DNA of 64,000 bases from Streptomyces sp. TBY4 (GTDB lineage: Bacteria > Actinomycetota > Actinomycetes > Streptomycetales > Streptomycetaceae). The position numbers and the translations under genes were made by a program. The notes under the pieces were generated by a model. That model searched no databases. It saw only the letters and a list, made by a program, of their open reading frames with translations, and was not told the DNA's origin. This document shows, one piece after another, positions 19,242 through 26,926 of this stretch (position 1 is the stretch's first letter; the number at the start of each line of letters is the position of its first letter). The stretch spans positions 248,001 to 312,000 of the forward strand of contig NZ_JANAVF010000001.1 in the NCBI RefSeq assembly GCF_024213195.1, given 5' to 3'.

Positions 19242-20550
19242 GGCGCAGGGCCTCCTCGGCGGCGGCGCGTCCGGTGCGGACGGCGCCTTCCATGTAGCCG
19301 GCCACCCACTGGTCGGATCCGCAGACGTAGAAGGGGGGTTCGTGGGTGCCGTGCCGCGGGCCGACGGCCATGACGTCGCCGGGGGTCCACTGGGTGACGT
19401 ACCCCTGGGTCCACGGGTCGGTGCCCCACATGCGGGTGAAGGTGGCGAGCGGCCGGTGCGCCTCGTCGCCGTAGAGCCGCGCTACGTCGGCCAGCAGTTC
19501 GGTGGTGCGCAGGGCGGCGGGCGTGCCGAGGAGGACCCCGTAGCGTTCGGGCGGGACGAGGGCGGAGAGGATGCCTTCGCTCTGTGGCCAGGTGCTGCCG
19601 AGGAGCCCCTCGCATTCGGAGAGGCCGCTGAGGCCCCGGTCCCGCCAGAAGGGTCGGGCGTAGGCGGCGGTGAACTTGGCGGCGAGGGCGTGGCGCTGGC
19701 GGTGCAGGGAAGCGAGGCGCTCCTCGCTGACCCCGGTGACGGCGACCGACCGGAGCGGGCCGGCCGGGAGGGCGCTGACCACGGCGGAGGCGGTGAGGGT
19801 CTCGCCGCCGGCCAGGCGTACGGAGCTGCGGCCTGGCCTCCGTACCGCGATCTCCTCGACGGGTGAGCCCGTACGGATCCGGCCGCCGAGGGCCTCGGCC
19901 ATGCGCAGGGCCACGGTCGCCGAGCCCTCGGCTACGCGCAGGCCCTCCCACGCCTCGTACTCGTAGTGGCTGGTGCCGGGGACCGCGGCGTGTTTGCGGA
20001 GGGCCGCGAGCAGGGAGGTCCGTTCGCAGGAGCCGTCGGCGAGTGCGAGTTGGCCGATCTCCCAGAGCCGTACGACGGCCGGGGTGGCGCCCTGGGCACG
20101 GAGCCAGTCGCCGACGGAGCTCCGGTCGAGGTCCGCGGCCTCGGGGTGGGACCAGGGGTCGGCCGGGTCCACGGTGGCGGCGAGCGCCGTGAAGGCGGCG
20201 GTGACCTTGGCGCGGCAGGCGTCGTCGCCTGGGCCGAACCAGTGGGGCGGGTCGGTGGCGGAGACCCCTTCGGGGGTGGCGCGGACGAGGGCGCCGGGCT
20301 CGGCGACGTAGCTGGGGACCAGGGTGAGTCCCAGTTCCGCGGCCAGGGCGGTGTACGCGGTGTGGGCGCGGCCCACCACCTCCCCGCCGAGCTGGACCAG
20401 CCGGCCGTCGGGGAGGGTGGTCTGCTCGACGCGTCCGCCGACGCGGTCGCGGGCCTCGACGACGAGCACGTCGGCCCCGCCCGCGGCCAGGTCGCGCGCG
20501 GCGGCGAGACCTGCCAGTCCGGCGCCGAGGACGATGACGTCGTGGTTCAT
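19234..20550 (-). CDS. FAD-dependent amine oxidase (putrescine oxidase-like)
   Basis: 438 residues, flavin-containing amine oxidase family. The N-terminal dinucleotide fold VLGAGLAGLAAARDL is followed by EARDRVGGRVEQT, the classic GGR segment of MAO-type enzymes. The C-terminus has the FAD contact YMEGAVRTGRAAAEE. Family members oxidise amines or polyamines to aldehydes, releasing ammonia and peroxide. Neighbouring pot-type importer and aldehyde dehydrogenase fit import then two-step oxidation. The exact amine is not determined by sequence. Confidence 0.87.
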   Translation of the reverse strand: MNHDVIVLGAGLAGLAAARDLAAGGADVLVVEARDRVGGRVEQTTLPDGRLVQLGGEVVGRAHTAYTALAAELGLTLVPSYVAEPGALVRATPEGVSATDPPHWFGPGDDACRAKVTAAFTALAATVDPADPWSHPEAADLDRSSVGDWLRAQGATPAVVRLWEIGQLALADGSCERTSLLAALRKHAAVPGTSHYEYEAWEGLRVAEGSATVALRMAEALGGRIRTGSPVEEIAVRRPGRSSVRLAGGETLTASAVVSALPAGPLRSVAVTGVSEERLASLHRQRHALAAKFTAAYARPFWRDRGLSGLSECEGLLGSTWPQSEGILSALVPPERYGVLLGTPAALRTTELLADVARLYGDEAHRPLATFTRMWGTDPWTQGYVTQWTPGDVMAVGPRHGTHEPPFYVCGSDQWVAGYMEGAVRTGRAAAEEALRRG

Positions 20551-20581
20551 GGGGTGTACTTCCTTCGGTCGGGACCGGTCG

Positions 20582-20615
20582 GTCGACGGGACGGGTCAGT
20601 CGACGGGACGGGTCA
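20582..20615. repeat. 17-bp tandem repeat over the potA stop
   Basis: GTCGACGGGACGGGTCA occurs twice head to tail, with a third partial copy to 20620. The second copy contains the potA stop codon, so the repeat duplicates the stop within the potA/amine oxidase gap. Confidence 0.85.
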
Positions 20616-21800
20616 GTCGAGGACCAGGCAGTGCTCGGGATTCCAGCCGATCTCGACCCGCTCGCCGCCGCTCCAGCGGTCCTCCATGCGGGAGCGGACG
20701 GTGTTCTGCTCCAGTACGGACACCGTGACGCCGGGGGCCAGTTCGATGAGGTACGTGGTGGTCGGGCCGGAGTAGACGGTCTCCCGGACGACTCCGCTGA
20801 CCTGGGCCATGCCCGGTTCGAAGCCGGAGAGCCAGATCTTTTCGGGGCGGATGGAGAGGCTGACCCGGCTGCCGTCGGGGACGCCGGACCGGGGGCCGAC
20901 GGGCAGGGCGGGGCCCTCGTCGAGGAGGACGCGGCCGGAGCGGTAGGTACCCGGGACCAGGTTGGAGGTGCCCATGAAGGAGGCCACGAAGCTGCTCGTG
21001 GGGCGTTCGTACACGTCTTCCGGCGTGCCGCACTGCTCGATGCGGCCCTCGTTCATGACGGCGAGCCGGTCCGACATGGTCAGGGCCTCGTCCTGGTCGT
21101 GGGTGACGAAGACGAAGGTGATGCCGACCTCCCGCTGGATCTGCTTGAGCTCGACCTGCATCCGGCGGCGCAGTTTCAGGTCGAGGGCGGCCAGCGGCTC
21201 GTCCAGGAGCAGCACCTGGGGGCGGTTGACCAGGGCGCGGGCGAGGGCGACGCGCTGGCGCTGGCCTCCGGAGAGCGTGGGCGGTTTGCGGCCGGCCAGG
21301 TGCCCGAGCTGTACGAGCTCCAGCATCTCGTCGACCCGTCGGCGGATCTCGGCGCGGGGTACGCCGCTGCGCTTGAGGCCGAAGGCCACGTTGTCGGCGA
21401 GCGACAGGTGGTCGAAGAGGGCGTAGCTCTGGAAGACGGTGTTGACGTTGCGCTTGTTGGGCGGCAGCCCCGTGACGTCCTCGCCGTCGAGCAGGACGCT
21501 GCCTTCCGTGGGGTCGGCGAAGCCTCCGATCATGCGCAGCAGGGTGGTCTTCCCGCAGCCGGAGGGGCCGAGGAGGGAGAAGAACTCGCCCGGGGCGATG
21601 TCCAGGCTGACGTCGTGGACGGCGTAGGTGTCCGTGTTGCGGTACTGCTTGGCGACGCGGTCGAGCCGGACGGCGGGGTGGGGTGCTGCGTGGCCGGTGT
21701 GGGGTGCCGCGTCGGCGGCGTGGGAGGCCGCGTCGGCGGGGTGGGGTGCCGCGTCGGCGATCTGCGGGTCCGCCTGCGGATCAGGGTTCGGGTGCTGCAT
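20613..21800 (-). CDS. potA: Polyamine-type ABC importer ATPase
   Basis: 395 residues. Walker A is GPSGCGKTT, the ABC signature is LSGGQRQR, Walker B is VLLLDEPLAALD, and the H-loop is VTHDQDEA; a C-terminal TOBE-like domain follows, as in PotA. The first 40 residues are an unusual Ala/His/Pro stretch (imperfect ADAAPHP-type repeats) ahead of the conserved AVRLDRVAKQY. I chose ATG at 21800 because GGGGAAG lies about 8 nt upstream; a GTG at 21809 overlaps the potC stop but has no spacing. It powers the importer formed with potB, potC and potD. Confidence 0.9.
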   Translation of the reverse strand: MQHPNPDPQADPQIADAAPHPADAASHAADAAPHTGHAAPHPAVRLDRVAKQYRNTDTYAVHDVSLDIAPGEFFSLLGPSGCGKTTLLRMIGGFADPTEGSVLLDGEDVTGLPPNKRNVNTVFQSYALFDHLSLADNVAFGLKRSGVPRAEIRRRVDEMLELVQLGHLAGRKPPTLSGGQRQRVALARALVNRPQVLLLDEPLAALDLKLRRRMQVELKQIQREVGITFVFVTHDQDEALTMSDRLAVMNEGRIEQCGTPEDVYERPTSSFVASFMGTSNLVPGTYRSGRVLLDEGPALPVGPRSGVPDGSRVSLSIRPEKIWLSGFEPGMAQVSGVVRETVYSGPTTTYLIELAPGVTVSVLEQNTVRSRMEDRWSGGERVEIGWNPEHCLVLD

Positions 21801-21805
21801 GGGTG

Positions 21806-22765
21806 TCACTTCCCCGGGAGCAGGTCGAGGCCGCCGCGGCGGCCGAAGAGGTGCGGGATGGCGAGGGCGAACGCGATGAGGGCGATGGAGCCGACGAGCA
21901 TCAGGGTGCCGACGGCGTTGATGGTGGGCTGGACGCCGAACCTGATCGCCGAGTAGATGCGGACGGAGAGCGGTTGCGGGTCGACGCCGGTGGTGAAGTA
22001 GGCGAGGACGAAGTCGTCGAAGACCAGGGCGAAGATCAGCACCCCGGAGGCGAGGATGCCCGGGAGCAGCGCGGGCAGGGTCACCAGGCGCAGGGCCTGG
22101 CGGCGGGTGGCTCCGAGGTCCATCGCCGCCTCCTCGACCTCCGGGTTGAGGGCGGCGATGCGGGAGCGCAGGATGACCGTGACGTAGGAGATGGAGAAGG
22201 TGATCTCGGCGAGCATCACGGTGGTGGTGGACAGGGTGATGCCGAGGCCCTTGAAGAGCATCATCGCGGCGACGCCGGTGACGATCTCCGGGGTGATCAG
22301 CGGGACGAGCATGACCAGGCCGGCGAAGGAGCCCAGGCGGCCGCGGCCGCGGACCAGTCCCAGGGCGAGGGCCACTCCGAGGACGAGCGAGACGGCCATC
22401 GCGACGAGCGACACCCGCAGGCTCATGCCGAGCGAGCCGATGAGCACCTCGTCGTGGAAGAACGCCTCGTACCAGCGCAGGCTCACCCCGTCGAAGACGG
22501 TGAGGGACTTCTGCGCGTTGAAGGAGAACAGGACGACGACGCCGACGGGGAGGTAGAGCAGCGCGAAGAAGACCGCGGTGACGGCGATGGCGAACCGGGG
22601 CCGGCGGTCGGCTCCGCGGCGCCGCCTGCCGGGACGGCGCGGCCGGGTGGCGGCCCGCTTCTCCGCCTCGCCGGCGGTCCGGAGGGCGGTGCGTACGGTC
22701 GTCGCGGCGCGCGGCGCGGGAGGTGCCGTCGCAGGTGCCGTACGGGGAACGGGGCGCGGGTTCAC
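21806..22765 (-). CDS. potC: Polyamine-type ABC importer permease PotC
   Basis: 319 residues. After a 60-residue Arg/Pro/Ala-rich cytoplasmic N-terminus there are six membrane helices of the BPD_transp_1 family, with the ATPase-coupling EAA loop EEAAMDLGATRRQALRLV. GTG at 22765 overlaps the potB stop (GTGA). The segment SFNAQKSLTVFDGVSLRWYE is typical for PotC. The long basic N-terminal tail is longer than in the E. coli protein. Confidence 0.88.
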   Translation of the reverse strand: MNPRPVPRTAPATAPPAPRAATTVRTALRTAGEAEKRAATRPRRPGRRRRGADRRPRFAIAVTAVFFALLYLPVGVVVLFSFNAQKSLTVFDGVSLRWYEAFFHDEVLIGSLGMSLRVSLVAMAVSLVLGVALALGLVRGRGRLGSFAGLVMLVPLITPEIVTGVAAMMLFKGLGITLSTTTVMLAEITFSISYVTVILRSRIAALNPEVEEAAMDLGATRRQALRLVTLPALLPGILASGVLIFALVFDDFVLAYFTTGVDPQPLSVRIYSAIRFGVQPTINAVGTLMLVGSIALIAFALAIPHLFGRRGGLDLLPGK

Positions 22766-23673
22766 CGGACCGCCTCCGCCTCGTCCTTGCGGGTCCGGCG
22801 CAGGTAGCCGAGCATCCCGAGGAGCAGGACCCCCATCAGCAGGATGGTCAGGGCCGAGCCGAGCGGCCAGTTCTGGCCCTGGAAGAACTTGTCCTGGATC
22901 AGGTTGCCGATCATGATCTGGTCGGGACCTCCCATGAGCTGTGCGCTGACGAAGTCGCCCATGGCGGGCAGGAAGACGAGGACGCAGCCGGCGGCCGCGC
23001 CCTGGCGGGTGGCGGGCACGGTGACGAAGAGGAAGGTCCGCAGGGGGCCTCCGTAGAGGTCGCGGCCTGCCTCGATGAGCGAGGTGTCCATGCGCTCCAT
23101 GGCCGCGTAGAGCGGGATGATCATGAAGACGACGAAGCCGTAGACGAGTCCGGCGATGACCCCCGGGGCGGTCTGGAGGATCTTGGTGTCGCCGTCGGCG
23201 AGGCCGGCCGCGCGCAGGGCCTTCAGCAGCGGCCCGTCGTCGGAGAGCACGACGGACCAGCCGTACATCCGCACCAGGTAGTTGGCGAAGAAGGGGACGA
23301 CGATCGCGGCGATCAGCAGGTTCTTGAAGCGGCCGCCGCGCAGGGCGATGGCGTAGGCGACGGGGTAGGCCACGGCCAGGCAGATGAGGCAGGTGATCAG
23401 CGCGTAGCCGAGCGAGCGCAGCAGGACGGTGCGGTAGGCCGGATCGGCGAGCGCGGCGAAGTTCTCGGGGTTGAGCCCGAAGCGCGGGTTTCCGAGCGGG
23501 TCGGTGGTGCCGAAGGCGAGGGTGGCCACCAGGAGCAGGGAGGCCAGGAGGAAGCCGCTCATCCACAGGGTGCCGGGGAGCATGAACCAGGTCCACAGCC
23601 GCGCCTCCTGCCGGGCCCGTCCCCCGCGCGGCGCCCGGACTTCACGTGGTGCCCGGAGTTCACGGGGTGCCAT
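22762..23673 (-). CDS. potB: Polyamine-type ABC importer permease PotB
   Basis: 303 residues with six predicted helices. The N-terminus is basic, then TWFMLPGTLWMSGFLLASLL, and a central coupling loop SLIEAGRDLYGGPLRTF corresponds to the EAA motif. The start is 2 nt after the potD stop and the stop overlaps potC. It forms the membrane channel with PotC. Confidence 0.88.
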   Translation of the reverse strand: MAPRELRAPREVRAPRGGRARQEARLWTWFMLPGTLWMSGFLLASLLLVATLAFGTTDPLGNPRFGLNPENFAALADPAYRTVLLRSLGYALITCLICLAVAYPVAYAIALRGGRFKNLLIAAIVVPFFANYLVRMYGWSVVLSDDGPLLKALRAAGLADGDTKILQTAPGVIAGLVYGFVVFMIIPLYAAMERMDTSLIEAGRDLYGGPLRTFLFVTVPATRQGAAAGCVLVFLPAMGDFVSAQLMGGPDQIMIGNLIQDKFFQGQNWPLGSALTILLMGVLLLGMLGYLRRTRKDEAEAVR

Positions 23674-23674
23674 G

Positions 23675-24805
23675 TCAGCCGGCCTTCACGTCGGTCCAGG
23701 CGGCGTCGCGGTCCTGCTCGCCCTTGGCCGTGCCGTTGCGGAAGTAGAGGTCGTCCTTGAGGTCGGCCGCCGTCACCTGGCACTGGGGGAAGGGCTCCAC
23801 GAGCGCGGCGTACGTGTCCTCGGTGCCGCGGACCGGCATGGGGTAGCCGATGTACTCGATGTTCTTCTTCACGTTCTCGGGGCGGAGCATGTAGTCGATG
23901 AAGAGCATCGCGGTGCCGGGGTGCTGCGCGTTGGCGGGGATCGCGTAGCAGTCGGAGTTGACGGGGGCGCCCTCGCGGGCGACCTGGAAGCCGAAGACGG
24001 CGGGGTCCTCCGCCTGGGCGAGCATGGCGGCCATGTCCCCGCTCCAGGCCTGGGTCATGTCGGCGTTGCCGTTGAGCAGGTTGTTGTAGCTGTCGCTGGA
24101 GAAGCCGCGCAGGCGGGGGCGGAGCGAGCGGAGGGTCTCCGTGACCCGCGCGAGGTCCCCCCGGTCGTCGGTGGTGAGGCCGAGGCCGAGCTTGAGCGCG
24201 CCCAGGCCGAGCACCTCGTCGCGGTCGTCGAGTACGAAGACCTTGCCCTTGGCCTGCTCGTTCCACAGGTCGTCCCAGGAACCGGTCAGGTCACCGAGCC
24301 GGTCGCGGCGCCAGCCGATGCCGGTCTTGTACATGGTGAAGGGCACGGTGTGCCGGGAGCCGGGGTCGTACCAGGGGTCGGCGAAGTAGTCGTAGCCGCC
24401 GAACACCGCCTCGGCGTTCTTCAGCCGGGTGCGGTCGATCGTACGGAGCCTGCCGCCGGTGGCGAGGCGCTGGGTCCATTTCGCCGTCGGGAAGATGATG
24501 TCGTACTGGTTCCCGGAGTTGAGCTTGGCGGCCATGCCTTCCATCGAGTCGTAGTTCGACTGGACGACCTTGACGCCGTACTCCTTCTCGAAGCCTTCGA
24601 AGACGGCCGGGTCGACGAAGTCGGCCCAGTTGAAGTAGACGAGGTCGCCGTCGACCTTGACGTCGATCGGCGTCTCCTCGGCCTCCTTTCCGGCCGGGTC
24701 GTCACCGGACGCGAATCCGCAGCCGGCCGCGGCGAGGCCGAGGGCGGCGACGGTGCCTGCGCGGAGGAGGGAGCGTCTGGACAGGTGGTGTGCCTCGGGG
24801 GACAT
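23675..24805 (-). CDS. potD: Polyamine-type ABC binding lipoprotein
   Basis: 376 residues. SRRSLLRAGTVAAL is a twin-arginine-like signal and AAAGC a lipobox, so the mature protein is anchored at Cys29. The mature part, with YFNWADFVDPAVFEGFEKEY, is the spermidine/putrescine-binding PotD/PotF fold, which recognises linear amines. It lies 39 nt after the Rieske gene in the same direction. Ligand identity is inferred from the family; related proteins bind other cationic amines. Confidence 0.88.
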   Translation of the reverse strand: MSPEAHHLSRRSLLRAGTVAALGLAAAGCGFASGDDPAGKEAEETPIDVKVDGDLVYFNWADFVDPAVFEGFEKEYGVKVVQSNYDSMEGMAAKLNSGNQYDIIFPTAKWTQRLATGGRLRTIDRTRLKNAEAVFGGYDYFADPWYDPGSRHTVPFTMYKTGIGWRRDRLGDLTGSWDDLWNEQAKGKVFVLDDRDEVLGLGALKLGLGLTTDDRGDLARVTETLRSLRPRLRGFSSDSYNNLLNGNADMTQAWSGDMAAMLAQAEDPAVFGFQVAREGAPVNSDCYAIPANAQHPGTAMLFIDYMLRPENVKKNIEYIGYPMPVRGTEDTYAALVEPFPQCQVTAADLKDDLYFRNGTAKGEQDRDAAWTDVKAG

Positions 24806-24844
24806 GCGGGGTCCTCTCCGTAGGGGGCCGTTGGGGGGAACGGT

Positions 24845-26053
24845 TCAGCGCTCGGCTTCGGGGGCGGGGCCCGCGGCCGCTTCGGCGCCCGGGGCGGCGG
24901 CGCCGTCCAGGTCTGCCCGGATGCGGCCGGCGAACCAGCCGACCGCCGACTCGCGGCGGGAGAGCGGGCCGGGCTCGAAGCCGGGTGTGGAGAGCCCCTT
25001 CTGCACGCGGGCGACGAGCTCGACGTCCTCGTCGTTGGTGATCCAGCCGATGTGGATGTTCAGGCGGCGGGCGATGCGGGTGCGCAGGCTCGTACCGCGC
25101 CGGGTGTAGAAGCCGCCAGGGACGGCCACCCGGTCCACCGCCGTCGGGATCGCGGTCCAGGCCAGGACGTGGTCGGGGTAGAAGTCGATCAGGGTGTTCG
25201 GGTAGATGACGGCGTACCGCCAGACCCGCCGGTCGGCTTCGGCCAGGCCGGGCATGGGGGCGGCGATGCGCTGGTAGAGGCGTTCGGCCCAGTTCGAGGA
25301 GGGCTTGTCCCGCAGGGGCGAGGCGAACAGGGCGTAGGACTCCTCGATCTCGCAGGAGTAGCCCTGGTAGTCGAGCAGCCGCATCAGGCCGGGGTGGGCC
25401 ACCGGCACGTGGTAGCCCTCCAGGTAATTGTCGACCGTCACCTTCCAGTTGGCCTCCTGGACCTCGGCTCCGGCCAGGTCGTGGATCCGGTCGCGGCCGA
25501 CCGGGACCAGGTCGGCGCCGGCGTAGTGGCCGACGGCTTCGGCGAGGCCGGCGCACTGCTGCGCCAGCGGGACGGCGTCGAGGTCGAGGTTGACGAACAC
25601 GAAGCCGAGGAAGGATTCGACGCGGGCCGGGAACAGACCGAGCCGGGGCTTGTCGAGGCAGGGGATCTGGCGCGCCTCCGGGGCTCCGACCAGGCTGCCG
25701 TCGAGGCGGTAGGTCCAGCCGTGGTAGGGGCAGCGGATCGCCTTGCCGGCGGGTTCGGGGGCCGTGACCAGGCGCGTTCCGCGATGGCGGCACACGTTGA
25801 GGTGGGCGGCGAGGGAGCCGTCCTCGGTGCGGACGACGAGCACCTCGCGGCCCGCGACGGTGGCGGCGAGCCGGGCACCGGGGTCCGGCAGGTCGGACTC
25901 GTGGCAGACGAGCTGCCAGGCCTTCGCGAAGACCTTGTGGGTCTCCTCGGCGGCCGTATCGGGATCGGTGTAGTAGCGGGCCGGCAGCGCGGGCCCGGGG
26001 AGGTCGGGGACCGGCTGGTGGGCCGGGGGCTTCTCGGGGGCTCTGGAGTGCAT
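24845..26053 (-). CDS. Rieske non-heme iron oxygenase, alpha subunit
   Basis: 402 residues. The Rieske domain (about residues 45-150) ligates a [2Fe-2S] cluster through CRHRG and CPYHGW. The catalytic domain shows the mononuclear-iron motif DNYLEGYHVPVAHPGL with the two His ligands. Overall it resembles the group containing choline monooxygenase, glycine betaine and carnitine oxygenases more than the classical arene dioxygenases, and no beta subunit is present. It heads the operon with a polyamine-type importer and amine oxidase, so an amine or quaternary-amine substrate is likely. The ATG has GGAGG 8 nt upstream. The electron donor is probably the ferredoxin encoded divergently. Confidence 0.88.
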   Translation of the reverse strand: MHSRAPEKPPAHQPVPDLPGPALPARYYTDPDTAAEETHKVFAKAWQLVCHESDLPDPGARLAATVAGREVLVVRTEDGSLAAHLNVCRHRGTRLVTAPEPAGKAIRCPYHGWTYRLDGSLVGAPEARQIPCLDKPRLGLFPARVESFLGFVFVNLDLDAVPLAQQCAGLAEAVGHYAGADLVPVGRDRIHDLAGAEVQEANWKVTVDNYLEGYHVPVAHPGLMRLLDYQGYSCEIEESYALFASPLRDKPSSNWAERLYQRIAAPMPGLAEADRRVWRYAVIYPNTLIDFYPDHVLAWTAIPTAVDRVAVPGGFYTRRGTSLRTRIARRLNIHIGWITNDEDVELVARVQKGLSTPGFEPGPLSRRESAVGWFAGRIRADLDGAAAPGAEAAAGPAPEAER

Positions 26054-26154
26054 CGGGTGACCCTCCGTAGCGGCGGTGCGACGGTCGGTCCCGGCTGTGG
26101 GCAGCGGGACGACGCAGCGGTGGGCAGCGGGCCGGGGCGGACGCCGGGGCCTTG

Positions 26155-26174
26155 CTGACCGATTGGACAGTCAG
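26155..26174. promoter_or_regulatory. Second inverted repeat, candidate TetR site
   Basis: CTGAC and GTCAG are separated by 10 bp, starting CTGACCGATTGG like the perfect palindrome at 26211. It covers the expected start point of the leftward promoter, so repressor bound here would block the Rieske/pot operon. Confidence 0.5.
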
Positions 26175-26201
26175 ATTGCTGGCTCATTTCCGCCGGGTCA
26201 A
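26173..26201 (-). promoter_or_regulatory. Candidate leftward promoter
   Basis: On the minus strand TTGACC (26196-26201) and CAATCT (26173-26178) are 17 bp apart. The -35 is close to consensus and the -10 is weak. It would drive the Rieske-pot-oxidase-dehydrogenase operon. Confidence 0.4.
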
Positions 26202-26204
26202 GAC

Positions 26205-26234
26205 TTGTACGCTGACCGATCGGTCAGCTAGCGT
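26205..26234 (+). promoter_or_regulatory. Rightward promoter with operator as spacer
   Basis: TTGTAC (26205-26210) and TAGCGT (26229-26234) are 18 bp apart, and the whole spacer is the perfect palindrome GCTGACCGATCGGTCAGC (26211-26228). This is a typical TetR repressor layout. The TetR gene at 34083 is the last gene of the operon that this promoter would drive, so autorepression is likely. Confidence 0.65.
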
Positions 26235-26458
26235 AATTCTCGTCGCTGCACCGGCGTTCATCCACTTCTGGGCCTTTTGTCGGGCCGGACGCAGCCCCGC
26301 CGCCCTGGCACCCGCCAGGGCCCGCACCCCACCTCCATCCCCGCGTGCCGCACGCCACCGGCATCCCCCGCGGTGAGTCCCGGGCATCCCCACCCCGCCC
26401 CCGGCTCCCGTCACCGGCCCGGTCGCCCACGGCACCCCCACCCCTCCCGGAGGCACGC

Positions 26459-26926
26459 ATGAGCGGTCATCGGCGTCTGGACTGGCTCGGGCTCACCCCC
26501 GAGCCGGAGCGGGAACTGCCCGCTGCGATCGCCACCCTGCGCGCCTCCTCGCGCCATCCCCCTACGGAAACCACGGAACCCACGGAGACCACGGAGACCG
26601 CAGAGCCCGAGGAGACCTCGGAGCCCCCCGCGCAGCTGGTCGCCTCCGAGCGGCGCCGCCTGGAGCGCCTGATCCTGCGGGGCAGCCGGCGCGACTGGCT
26701 GCGCTACCTCGCCGAAGTCACCGCCCTGGTGACCGCCGTTGCCGACGGCGCCCGGCAGCGCGACCGCCCGGCCGCCCTGCTCGCCGGCGAGGTGGTCCTC
26801 GACCACCACCGCATGCTCATCGGCCTCCCGGGAACGGGATACGCCCGAACCGCCGCGGATCGCGCCGCTCTTGAGCGCGCCGTACGAACCCTCCGCGCCA
26901 ACTCCCGGACAGGAAACAGCCCATGA
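26459..26926 (+). CDS. Hypothetical protein, Thr/Glu-rich linker
   Basis: 155 residues, no signal peptide or membrane helix. Residues 38-60 are a Thr/Glu/Pro-rich low-complexity linker (repeats of ETTEPT type). The C-terminal 90 residues look helical, with ERRRLERLILRGSRRDWLRY, and contain a plausible fold of its own. No family recognised. It is the first gene of the rightward operon and overlaps the NuoF-like start by 4 nt, so it may be a subunit or assembly partner of the electron-transfer proteins. Confidence 0.6.
   Translation: MSGHRRLDWLGLTPEPERELPAAIATLRASSRHPPTETTEPTETTETAEPEETSEPPAQLVASERRRLERLILRGSRRDWLRYLAEVTALVTAVADGARQRDRPAALLAGEVVLDHHRMLIGLPGTGYARTAADRAALERAVRTLRANSRTGNSP

Larger units (their letters stand above)
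26054..26458. other. Divergent control region of the catabolic regulon
   Basis: A 405-nt region between the Rieske gene and the rightward operon. It holds two inverted repeats of the TGACCGAT type and candidate promoters in both directions, within 26155-26234. From 26240 to 26458 it is a GC-rich leader of about 220 nt in which I see no gene. Confidence 0.7.
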
